From: Rhizophagus clarus
Lineage: Eukaryota; Glomeromycota; Glomeromycetes; Glomerales; Glomeraceae
Direction: 5' to 3'
Length of the DNA: 64,000 nucleotides
Assembly (NCBI GenBank): GCA_015698045.1
Contig: BLAL01000278.1
Span: 930,001-994,000 of the forward strand
Positions 22,133 to 33,261 of the stretch are shown here, in pieces. The translations under genes were made by a program, and so were the position numbers. Under the pieces are notes generated by a model, which saw only the letters and a program-made list of their open reading frames with translations, ran no database searches and had not been told where the DNA came from. How positions within the stretch are numbered: the stretch's first letter is position 1; every line of letters starts with the position of its first letter.

Positions 22133-23144
22133 TTACCTTATATTCTTTATAACAGAACTTTTAATCCTATATTTTCCATTATTAGAACATCTTGATCCAT
22201 TAATATTAAATTCTTGTTTGTATCCTGGAACCATATAAAACTTTAAAATATCATCTTTTAATTCTTTAGATAAAATTCCTTCATAAGGTTTAACCTTGTT
22301 ATAATAATCTTCAGAAGATATTTCGTAAAATCTAATTAAAGGAATAAAATTTTGAAGAATTCCCTTAAAAATATTAATATCTTCTTGATTCCATTCAGAA
22401 ACATCTTGTTTAAGTACTGTTTCTTGTGATGATCCCCATTTAATTAAATAATCCCAAATTTCTATTTCTGTTAAATTCAAGTCATTTCTTTTTAAAATAA
22501 TTTCTAATAAAGAAGCAGGTAAATTAATAAATTTCTCAGAGTTGAATAAAATTTTAGGTTCAGAACAGATTGATCTTAAACAAAATTCTTGTAATTTAAC
22601 AAGTAATTTACGATAATAAACGGCTTGAAGGATTCCAACCGGATCATTTCGTAAGAATTGATGATGTTTTTCAATAATAAAATCTTCGGTAAATTTGGTT
22701 AATCTTTTCAATTTTAATTCATCAGAGGCTATCAAAATATTTAAAAGATCGGGTTCGTTTATATTTATGATATTAATATGACCAGTATAAAGATACCTTT
22801 TTGATTGATATAAAAAAAAAAAAATATGTAAATTTTAAAAATGTTATATATTATAATTCATAACTTCATAAAATCTTATTAATAACTTACTTGAGAATGG
22901 ATTCAAAAGCTTGAGGAACGATATTTGAATTTTTAATTATATAATTTCCATCTTTTTTCTCAATATTCTCATCAGAAAATATTTTATTAAAATATTCTGA
23001 TCTACAACGTAACATAATATGATGCGCATGGAATTCCTTAACATTGGGTTCTTCTCCAATGCAAATTATAACATTATAATCCGTTTCGTTCTTTAATAGT
23101 TTCTCAAATGCTTTAGATACTTCAGATTCAAAGTTACATGACAT
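22133..23144 (-). CDS. BTB-BACK protein, 305 aa, apparently truncated before a TLDc domain
   Basis: Two exons on the minus strand: 23144-22891 and 22796-22133, with a 94-bp GT..AG intron that splits a Lys codon. Residues about 1-110 form a BTB/POZ domain (DYNVIICIGE, FHAHHIMLRCRSEYF, and YLYTGHINI at the exon 2 start). Residues about 110-270 match a BACK domain (AVYYRKLLVKLQEFCLRSIC, LPASLLEIILKRNDLNLTE, IWDYLIKWG). BTB-BACK proteins commonly serve as substrate adaptors for Cul3 ubiquitin ligases. In this lineage a TLDc domain normally follows. Here the frame ends soon after MVPGYK with RIKSSVIKNIR, about where TLDc should begin, and I found no TLDc remnant downstream. A gtaatt donor overlaps the stop, so an unseen further exon cannot be excluded. 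I chose the second Met (MSCNFE) because five upstream codons (MFFLI) look like leader. Confidence 0.85.
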
Positions 23145-23159
23145 AATTAAAAAGAACAA

Positions 23160-24414
23160 AAAAATTATTTTCTCATGAAAATGTGATAGAAATTCGTCAG
23201 TATAAAAGTTTCATGTGAATTCATCACCTAAATGGTTAGCATGATTTTCGGCGATCAACATTCATAATTTTGCGCAGTTTTTCAAAAATCAATTAACAGA
23301 TAATTTATGATAATATTGCCGTTCTTTAAAAAAAAAAAAAAATGACAAATAGCAATACTCATTATCTTTTGTATATTCATACAAGTTACATCCACGTATT
23401 TTAATTATTTGATCGTGAAAAAACTTTAGAAAATAATTCATATAACCGTATCATTCTTGTAAAATTAAATGATGGCCGATGGCGTGATAAATTTAAAAAT
23501 TAAGTTTACTACAACATAAGCCTTTTTAAAAAGGTAAATATTATATCTTGGGAAACAACCTACAAAGTAGGATCATTTGTTTGCACACAGGTTTATTGTA
23601 ATATTTACGAGCACATCTTTCGTTAGAAATTGAAGGATGAAAATATGACATTAGTAGAAAAAGGAAGAAAATAAGGTGATGATGAATAAAAATATCAATA
23701 ACATGAAAGAAATAACCATGCCTCAATTGTCTCATCATGTAAAATATTTGACGGAGTCGGGGATAAACCATTATACTGCGAATTGATTACGTAGAAATCA
23801 CGTGTATTCGTCTGCGCAGGTCGGTTTTTTCGTCTATATTTTGTAAAAAGAATTATTAATTAAATTACTTGAATTTACCATTTCGATATTTCAACATTGA
23901 ATTGATGATTTCTAAAGGGAGATTTGGGAAAATAAGAAATCTAATTTTCTTTAAATTGATTACCGACTGAAAGAATCATCTCTTCGACAGGTCATCTCTC
24001 CGACATTTACAGTAATTTTTAAATAAAATTAAATATGAATTACTTTTTTTTAAAAAGAAAAAATAATTAATAGGCCTTCAAAAAAAAAAGGGACTGGGAA
24101 CGAGAAATTCAAATTTAATGACCAGAAAATAGAGTTGTTAATTTCCAGTGCTTTTCGCAAAAATTTATTTTCTTTAAAAATGGCTTTGCTCTAGTGTAGG
24201 TAAAATGATCATCGGAGAAACGGATGTCAGTGAAACAGCAACAACCCATTCAGTGAAACGTTTGTCTGTGTAGCCCTCTTTGATCTTCACTGCACATCCT
24301 GCACTTCATGTTTAACTAATTTAAATGAGCTGAATAAAACCTTTTTAAAAATGACAGTTTTTATTTTTATATTAAACGCAGAAATTTATATTTATTCGAG
24401 CATAATAAAACAAA
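23160..24414. other. Intergenic region between divergent BTB and kinase genes
   Basis: AT-rich, with one CACGTG near 23800. No coding remnant or clear repeat structure was found. The small minus-strand frame at 23541-23771 is not supported by any motif. Confidence 0.4.
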
Positions 24415-25756
24415 ATGTCTGAAATAAATGAGTCATCTAAGTGGATTGAAGAAGCCATTTCTAAAAGACATATCAAATATTACGAGTATAAGCATTTGAA
24501 AAATATTGAAGAAATTGGTATCGGTGGTTCTGGAAAAGTTTATCGTGCAAAATGGAAAAATTCACAACAATATTTAGCATTAAAATCTTTTATTAATATC
24601 GATAACGGAACTATTAAGGAGCTCGTTCGCGAGGTGATTAAACAATATGCGTTACAAAAGCAAATGTATGTTATTTCTTATTTTATAAGTAATTTATTTA
24701 GATTGAACTTCAACGTGAAGTTGTTTTCCATGATAATATCATTAGCTTTTATGGGGTTACTATTTTAGATCAAGGTAATAAATAAAAATATTTTATAATT
24801 ACGAATGTTATTAAAATTCAATAAATTGAAAGTAATAAATTCTATGTATTTTTCTTTTTAGAGAATCAAAGTGTTAATAATAATTACTCTTTAGTGATGG
24901 AATACGCTGACAGTGGTTCACTTAAGAATTATTTAAAAGAAAATTTTGGGAAACTTACCTGGGATGATAAATTTAAATTTGCATGCCAGTTAGCTAGTGC
25001 CGTATTATGCTTACATGATGAAGACATCTTACATCGCGATTTGGTAATTTACTAATTTATTATTTGATAATTATATTACAACTATTTTATTAATTTATAT
25101 TTTATCCTTTTTATTATAGAGTTCCAATAATGTATTAATTAATAAAAATACCATTAAATTAGCAGATTTTGGATTATCAAAGAGAATTAAGGAATTATCT
25201 AACGGAACAAATGATTTATTTGGCGTGGTTCCATATATTGATCCAAAAAAGTTCATCAACTTGTCATACTCTTTAAATAAGAAGAGTGATATATACAGTG
25301 TGGGCGTACTTTTATGGGAGATATCAAGTGGTCAACCACCTTTTAATCTAGAGTCATATGATGGTTGTTTGGCCATCCAAATTATGCAAGGTCTTAGAGA
25401 ATTACCTGTTCCTGATACCTCCATTGAATATGCTAAGCTTTATACTGGTAAGTTTAGAACTTTAAAAGTTTTCAATTACAATATTGTTTTTATAAATTAT
25501 AAATTTTTTTTTAGAATGTTGGGATAATGATCCAGATAATTGGCCATTTATACAAGAGGTTGTTGAAAGATTAAATGCTATAAGTACTGTGCATAAGGTT
25601 GAAGAATTATCATATGAAGAGTTACATCAAACTCGTTTTATTCGTGCACTTCGTAGACGTATAAATCTTCGACGATTAAAAAGAGCGATAAATATTAATG
25701 CATCAGATCTTCATGGTCAAATTGCAAACCATAACCATAATAAAAAACGTGTTTAA
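24415..25756 (+). CDS. TKL-type protein kinase, 347 aa, catalytic residues intact
   Basis: Five exons: 24415-24633, 24702-24774, 24862-25043, 25120-25447 and 25515-25756, all GT..AG, giving 348 codons with the stop. The kinase domain begins almost at the N-terminus: glycine loop GIGGSGKVYRAKW, beta-3 Lys in LALKSF, hinge MEYADSGSL, HRDLSSNN at residues 155-162, DFG at 174-176, the activation segment FGVVPYIDPKKF (no APE), then KSDIYSVGVLLWE and CWDNDPDNWP. In the last motif the usual Lys-Arg of this family is Asn-Trp. A basic tail of about 60 residues follows (RFIRALRRRINLRRLKRAI), which could be a nuclear-localisation or membrane-binding segment; this is inference. The exon/intron layout matches 12169-13473 except for one extra intron in the N-lobe. 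Substrate unknown. Confidence 0.9.
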
Positions 25757-28158
25757 TGGATCTTCTTTTCCCTAAAAATATCATTGATAAACACGTTTTT
25801 GAAATTTACCAAATTTATTTTTTCGATTCATAACTTATAATATCGTTTTTATCCAAAAAGAATAATTTATAAAAGGTTTAATATTTAAATTTCACGTTTA
25901 TAGAAAACTAGTTAGAGAAATTTATTTATTTAAACGAATACTAATAAAAAAAAATTTTAACAAAAAAATTTATCTTTATTTCTTGTTAAATTATTAACGT
26001 TGAAAAGAAGTTATATACATTTATACATATTTTAATGTTATTTTATTTTTTCCTTTTTTTTTTTTAAAAAAAAAATATATATATATACTGCGTTGCTAAT
26101 AAAATTCGGGGTCCATCCATTTCACAAACAAAAATACCTTAAATACAATATTTTCCTTCATTTTATGAAACTTTTTGGCAAGTTTGACTTGCCATAACTA
26201 TATTTCTGTAACTGGTTTTCTTCAACTTTCACTTATTTTTAATAATAAAACTATTTCAAATATGTCTTTAAAAACAACTTTAAAAGCTAAAAATTATATG
26301 TTTTTAATGTAAATAACACAATATAGTAAAATGAAATATTGAAATTTCGTATATTTTAAGGTGTAAATCTGACGCGTGTGTATAGTAAACTCATTATTTT
26401 GCGTATGAATTATAATTTTTTTTTGCAAATTCTTTTTTTTTTTCAGGTATTTTTCAGTATATCATATGACTTTTATTTATATTCAATATGTTGTCTATGA
26501 GATATCCTTTTTTGAAGTTTGTGTTCTAGCACAAAATCGGCAAATTTAACCCCGAATTTTATTAGTAACGCAGTGTCGATTTTAGGCGGATCGGCAATTA
26601 ATTGGGTCTTTTTTCGTTATCAATATTCATTGCGTCTACGCTAATTATATATTTTCGTAGCTTTAATAAACTCTCAATAACTAAATTTGTTAAAATTAAT
26701 GAACAAATATTGATTAGTGGATTTTATTATTGTGATATTTAATAAAGAGATGTAGAAAAAAAAGTTGTTGACAGAGAAAAAAAAAATGAAATGTTAAGGA
26801 AAGAAAGATAAAAGTAAGTTTGAAAAAGACTAAGGAAGTTTGTATTAATGCTGGATAAATTACTCATTTAACACAATCAAATAACTATTAAATGCTGAAA
26901 TGGGAATTGAAATATTGTAATTATTGTTTTTAAGCTTTAGATATTACTAAGAACTAAATCATTACTCATTTTTACTTATTTACCTACTTCGTATTTAAAC
27001 TACTTGAGCGTGAATATAAATTTAAACGGTGGAAAATTCTTATTTAAAGTATGTATTAAATTATAATTTTAGATTATTTTATCGTTACCATAATTATTTA
27101 TATCCATCAAAATAATTACACGAGAAAAAGTTAACATATTTTCTACTTATTGTATAAAAAAATCATTTCATCACATCGAACTTTAAAAAGGGATAAATTT
27201 TATTTATTGGTTTATCTAATTTAAATGATTCATAATATTTTTTACTTTTAGTCAGGCTTTTTAATTCAAATACATAGTTATTTTATTTAAGTTTAAATTA
27301 CAAACTAAGAAATTTGTAAAACATTTTACTACTCTAATCTCAGTGTTTAAATAATTCAAAATAAAGTAAATAAGATAATACATATTTAAGTTACAAAAAA
27401 TTATTTAAATTACAAACTAAGAGGGTTATAAAATATTTTATTACTCTCGCCTTAGAAATATAAATTCTAATAAAACAAACAATTTCTGTTGAATGCATAT
27501 ATCAAAAATTAAAAAAATACCATAAGCTTTAAAACGAATAATTGATTAATTTAACATTTAAAAATAATTTTATATAAAATAATTAAATTATTTTTACATA
27601 CTTATACAATTTATAAATTCTATACTGTAACATTACTTTTTAATTCTCATTAATTTCCCATTATAAGGATTGAAAATCCAGTTTAAAATAATATCACTTA
27701 TTGTATATGTTCTGTGTATGCACGGGGTATGTTATTGATCACTTTATAATATTGATACACAAATTTTGATCACTTTAATTAGTGATACATAAATTTTAAT
27801 CACTTGGTTATAAAATAATCAATACGATACATGAAAAAGGTTCCTGTACTGTATTTTTAAATTAAATGCACATTATACGGTATTTCAAAGCGATTTGCTT
27901 AATTACAAACTGATTTATTTATGTAAAGTTTGTTCAACATTGATTATAGAGTACCATGTAAAAGATTATATCAAAATAAAAGTAAGTATTAAATACAAAA
28001 CATATTCGCCATCCTGGTAAATTTTCTAACTTAAAAAGTGTGAATTGCTTTATTGTTTGTTCAAAATTAATACAGTAGAGGAATAAAGATTATGCACTAA
28101 ATAATCAGTATCATAAATAATATTTTCTCATCCTAGATCCAGAAAATTCTTTAATTAA
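25757..28158. other. Intergenic region with one TIR element
   Basis: Contains the inverted-repeat element at 26088-26575. The remainder (about 26580-28158) is very AT-rich with long A/T runs, and I see no gene in it. Confidence 0.4.
26088..26575. mobile_element. Non-autonomous inverted-repeat DNA element, Tc1/mariner-like
   Basis: The left end begins CTGCGTTGCTAATAAAATTC and the right end is its reverse complement with one mismatch (TTACTAAT in place of TTGCTAAT); the inverted repeat continues through CGGGG to about 25 bp. Total length is about 488 bp with no coding frame. The left border is preceded by TA, as in Tc1/mariner, but the right border is TG, so the target duplication is not confirmed and the superfamily call is tentative. 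Confidence 0.75.
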
Positions 28159-30285
28159 TTATAAATTATCTTGGATCGCAAAATCCAAACATTCAGTATT
28201 ATAATCCGTGTGTTTTGGCAGATTTTCTGTGAAAGGATTAAGCAATCTAGACGTATAAATAGCTTGAGGATGAGTAATTTTCCGGTCACTTTTATCTACT
28301 CTATCGTTATCATTTATTCTATATTCTTCTGCTTCTTTAAATTGCTCTGATACTTCTGAATAAAATTGCTTAATTAATCTTTCTATTTCAGTAACATTTA
28401 ATCTATTGGCCGGATTTGAATCCCAACACTTTTTCATTAAATCAATATAACATTTAGGTGCTTCTGGCTTGTTTATTTTAGGTCTAATTCCTTTACATAT
28501 GTCTAATGCTAATAGTCCATCATGAGCACAATTAGGAAAAGGCTGTCTATCAGTTGCTACAAAATACATAATCATACCAAAGCTATATATATCTGCTGCT
28601 TGAGTATAAGGATTTCCTCTTAATACTTCGGGAGCTACATAAGGCATAACTCCATAAATTTTAGTTTCATCTATATTACCAACATCTCCACATAATCCCA
28701 TGTCTGAAATGTAATTTGAAGTAACCCAATAATAAGTATCTTTAAACAATATATTTCCTGTATGAAAATCACGGTGAATCATCTGTTTTTGGTGAATTTC
28801 TTTAAGACCAGTAATAATATTATTTAATACTTTTAATTTATATGTCCAACTGAAGTCTTTATAATTACTATTTAACCAATTATTAAAATCTCCTCCTCTT
28901 GCGTGTTGAAGAACCATAATATAATCCTTCGTGTCTGGATTCTGAGATATACCATATATTTTGAGAATTTCACCAGTATTATTTAAATTACTGAATTTAT
29001 TAATTGAATATGCTTTAACCTAAAGAAAGAAAATTGATAATTATTATATTTATTAAAAAAAAAAGCGCTCAAATTAATTTAGAGAGAAACTACTTACTTC
29101 ATTAAGAAATCTGTCAGTAACATTATGCGAATTAACTAAATTTTTTAAAGCAATTGTCTTATTTGAATCTCTTACGTATTCATTTTTATTCCAATATAAT
29201 GGGCCATCTTTCCATTCTGCTGAATATACTGTAGAAAAACCACCTTTGCCTATTTCTTTAATGTTATTAAACTGATTGTACGGTATCCATTCAAATATTA
29301 TGTCTCTGTGATCATCAATTTTTAATTGCATTTCTTTAATTAAATTGTCAATTTTTTCATTTCCAGTGATCCAATTTGTGAAATTTTCTTTCAACCAATT
29401 GTATCCTTGGTTTGGATATTTTTTGTCACAATTTCTGCAAAAATACCCAAAATATTGAGCATGGTATTTAAGAATTAAAAAATAATCTTTTGTATCAGGA
29501 TTTTGAGATATTCCACATACAATGAAATATAGATGATTTATCTGTTGAATACAAAAATTATTATTATAATTGTTAAAAGAAATTTGAAACAATAATCCAT
29601 CTTTATACCTCATCTAGAATTTCATCGTATAAACATTTTTTTAAAGCAACTGATATATCGGATATTCTTGTATATTCATTACCATTCCATAGTAATGGAC
29701 CTTCCTTCCATGTTGCTAAAATAACTACATCTTCGTCTTTAGTGTCAATAAATTGATTGTATGGTATCCACTCAAATATTGTATCTTCGTAATCATTAAC
29801 CTCTAATTGTCTTTTTTGAATTAATTTATCAATTTTTTTATTTCCACTGGTCCAATTAACAAAATCTTTTTTCAAATGATTTATTTGACATGGCTTACAC
29901 CATTCTATATCTGTATACATTTCATCACAACTTCTGCAATAAAATTCAAAATATTGATTATATTCAAGAATTAAAGTATAATCCTTCGTATTAGGATTTT
30001 GAGTTACTCCATATGTATTAAAAAAGTAATTATTATAAGAGTAAGAGTATTGTTCTATCTATTAAAAGTGAGAAATAACCAATATACTATATTTATAAAT
30101 AATTGGTTAAATTTACAAGTCCACATACCTCATCTATAATATCAGTATATAAACATTTTTTTAAGGCAACTGTTATATTTGGATCCCTTATATATTCACT
30201 TATATTCCAGTATAATGGACCTTCCTTCCATATTGCTAAAGAGAATTTATCTCCGTCTTTGATGTCAATAAATTGATCTTTGCTT
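28159..30285 (-). CDS. TKL-type kinase with tandemly repeated N-terminal module, 5'-truncated
   Basis: Minus-strand exons by my reading: A (30285-30129, open at its 5' end after an in-frame TGA), B (30058-29609, 150 codons), C (29541-29098, 148 codons) and D (29019-28159, 286 codons and stop). B and C begin and end in phase 0 and are tandem copies of one unit: a short strand ending (S/T)QNPxTKDYxLILxY, a CxxC motif (FYCRSCDE or YFCRNCDK; B also has CKPC), FxNW(T/I)(S/T)GN, EWIPYNQF, then a kinase N-lobe. Only C has a proper glycine loop (GKGGFSTVYSAEW), and only D follows with a C-lobe: hinge VLQHARGGD, HRDFHTGN, SDMGLC, APEVLRG, CWDSNPANR, and the tail motif TSRLLNPFTENLP. Without exon A, a 538-aa protein could start at Met 29920. 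The likely cause is unequal crossing-over between the hinge and the CxxC region. Catalytic residues of the final domain look intact. Confidence 0.75.
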
Positions 30286-31663
30286 CAATTGAAAATAACT
30301 AAAAAACATGAATTTTAATATTTAAATTTATGGTAATTTCCTTTTTGAAATTATAAGGAGAATTTAATTTTGTGCGTTGATCACGTGATTTTTTTGTATC
30401 GCCAAAAATCACAAAATCAGCACTATTTTTGTAAGAAAAAATTATGTAAATTTAAATGTTATTGCTAAATAAAGTCATAATTAGCACTTTCTAATGATAT
30501 TTTCTTCGGTTTTGCAATCGGTTTTGCGGTTCAGTTTTATCGGTCGGTTTTGCGGTCGGTTCGGTTTTGGCTGAAAATCGCGGTTTTAAAACCGAAACCG
30601 AACCGAACCGACCGTTGGCATCCCTAATTGTAAATACATAATTAATAATCAAAGTGTATTTATATTCTTCATATTGTTACAATGAAAATTAAAAAATTTT
30701 ATTATTGAATGATACAAATTACAAAAGACTTGCTTTTCAGTAAAGAACGTTCAAGGTCTTCAAAAATGCGAAGTTCTATTTCTCACTAATATGTATCCAT
30801 ATAATTTGCTTTATAAACTCATCTATGCATGAGAAATGAAGTATAAGAAAACAATTAAGGGCAGCTCATTCCCTTTTACCGTAACATCGCAGTAACCACT
30901 TGAATCCCTTAGGATTCCTTGATCGTAAATAATTAACTAAAAGACTTGATCGTTTTTTAAATTGAGTGTTCCGTGATTCATTATTGTATTGTTCCTATTA
31001 TGAGCAGCAACTAGACTTTTGCACCGTCCAACTACATCAACATTACCCTTTGATTCTATTAACAAGATGATCTATTAACGAGACGATAAAGGAATTTATT
31101 TAGAAAACAATGTAACCGCAATATTCAAACCTTGCGAGTCAACTCGCTTATTTCAATGATTTTATCCATTAAATTGGAAAACCTACAATCGGTGCTTTTG
31201 TCTGAAATAGTGGTAACACTACCCATAAAACAAGTCAATACAACCTCTAACGCAAAAGCAACGATCTCGAAATGATAAAAGTTAAGTCCTCGAAACGTAT
31301 GAATTTTGTTAAAATAATTGATAGAAATAGCAGATACTCCTTTAATGATTTCATTCAAATTGCATTCATAATAAAACCATGCATCCATGGCTTCTGTATA
31401 CATACTTAAATGTGATGACAAGGACTCTGACCTTTCGTGTGACTGATCATCATGTACAGTACTCTAAATACTGTACAACGATATGTTACAATTGTTACAT
31501 GGTACAAACCTGAAAAATGTTTCGGATTCCACAATTACTTCTAAATTTGGTATGTCATGAAACATGTACAATTAACAAAAATATTAAACTTAATTTAGCC
31601 GACAAAAATTCTCAAAAAAAAAAAAAAAAAAAAAAAATTTTTTCTGTTCTGAAACATTAAAAA
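30286..31663. other. Intergenic region with CGGTT-rich repeat fragment
   Basis: Homology to the kinase module stops abruptly near 30285. A CGGTT-rich fragment lies at about 30505-30626. The small minus-strand frame at 31125-31421 is not supported by any recognised motif. No intact gene is seen. Confidence 0.4.
30505..30626. mobile_element. CGGTT-rich hAT-like element fragment
   Basis: Dense in CGGTT/AACCG words in inverted arrangement. The right end, read inwards, is TAGGGATGCCAACGGTCGGT, almost identical to the right terminus of the element at 14919-15276. The left terminus cannot be placed and no 8-bp duplication was found, so this is a truncated or diverged relative. Confidence 0.6.
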
Positions 31664-33261
31664 ATGAATCACGAACAAGAAGAATATAATCAAAGATTCG
31701 GGTTATGTCTTGAATGTAATCAACCAAATATATGTAAGAATTGGTGTAAAGAATGTAACTCCAAAAGATTTCAGCAAAATTTTGGTAAATGGACAAGTGG
31801 AAATGAATATATTGATAAGTTTATTCAAGAAGCACAATTAGAAGCAAAGGATAGATGGGAATTACTTGAATGGATTCCTTATACACGATTAAGAAATATT
31901 GAATTTTTTGCACAAGGTGGTTTTAGTACAGTTTATAGAGGAGAATGGTTAGATGGACGTATAGACCATTGGGATTATGAGAAACAAGAATGGAAACGAG
32001 AGATTTATGAAATTAATAAAAAAACTTATAATGTAAATAATCCCAATATCAAAAATCCTCTTAAAAGTAATGAAAATTATGTTTACCCAGTAGTACTTAA
32101 AAGCTTAAATGATTCTTCAAATGTTAATGATGATTTCTTATATGAGGTAAGTATTAAACTTTAATAATTACAAAATTCGTTAATCTTACATAATAATTAT
32201 TTTTAAAATTATAGTGGAAAATACATTTACAGTGTCAGTATAAAGCAAGATCATATGGTTCTTTGATGATTCCATTATATGGAATAACTCAAGATCCAGA
32301 TACATTAAACTATATGATTGTAATGCATGAAGCATTGGGTAGTTTAAGAAATAATTTGTTGACAATCAAATATAATCCGAATGATAAATTTAGATGGTTA
32401 TATAATATTTCATTGCAACTTAAAGCAATTCATAAATTAAATTTGGTTCATGGGGATTTTCACAGTGGAAATATACTTAACATATATCATGGAATATCTG
32501 TAATTAGTGATCTTGGATTATGTAAATTAGTTAATCAATCGAGCACGAATGGTGAAATATATGGTGTCCTTCCTTATATAGCACCAGAAGTTTTACGTGG
32601 TAGACCATATACAAAAGCTGCCGATATATATAGTTTAGGCATTATAATGTGGGAGATGACATCTGGAGTTCCAGCATTTCATGATATTCCTCATAATTTT
32701 CATCTTTCTTTAGATATTTGTAAAGGTGTTAGACCAAAAATTATAGAAGGAACTTTACCAGAATATGCGGAATTAATGAAAAGATGTTGGGATGATGACC
32801 CTAAGAAAAGGCCAACTGCTAAAGAATTGTTGATTATTTTTGACGAATGGGATGATAAATATCAAAAAGAAAATGATGATAAAAAAAGAATACCTATTCC
32901 TGGTAATTATATATAAACAATTTGGTTTGTAAATTTATATTTATTAATTATTTTAATTCATTTGATAGAGCATATACCAGAAATTATTATATATCATCCA
33001 GAATCTTGCTATATAAGTAAAAAAATTGATTATTCAACTAAATTATCACGAGATGATGAATTAAGTGGTAGAATTGACATAGATGATCTAGATAATTATG
33101 ATATTACTATTTATAAAACAAATGTGATCGAGAACTTAGGTATGTATGATAAGTAATAACATTTGTATTTAAAAAAAACAAAAATTAATTAAATTTTAAA
33201 ATTGTATTTTTTCACTATGTTATTAGACGAATGTTTGGCTAAAAATTTAAATATAAAATAA
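31664..33261 (+). CDS. TKL-type protein kinase with CxxC-WTSGN N-terminus, 458 aa
   Basis: Four exons: 31664-32146, 32215-32902, 32969-33139 and 33227-33261, adding to 459 codons with the stop. N-terminus: CLECNQPN...CKEC (two CxxC pairs), then KWTSGNEYIDKFIQ. N-lobe: AQGGFSTVYRGEW, a 40-residue acidic/Asn-rich insert, and beta-3 Lys in VVLKSL. C-lobe: VHGDFHSGN (HGD at residues 240-242; Asp and Asn kept, Arg replaced by Gly), SDLGLC (DLG at 260-262), APEVLRG, SLGIIMWE and CWDDDPKKRP. The last two small exons encode an acidic tail. All strictly needed catalytic residues are present. The interrupted pseudogene at 5787-9408 is its closest relative in the window and shares even the two short terminal exons. 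A long T/A-tract precedes the ATG. Confidence 0.92.

Noticed and set aside
31125..31421. Minus-strand frame of 98 codons
   Set aside because: Composition is fairly normal, but no family is recognised and no splice partners were found; not enough to call a gene.
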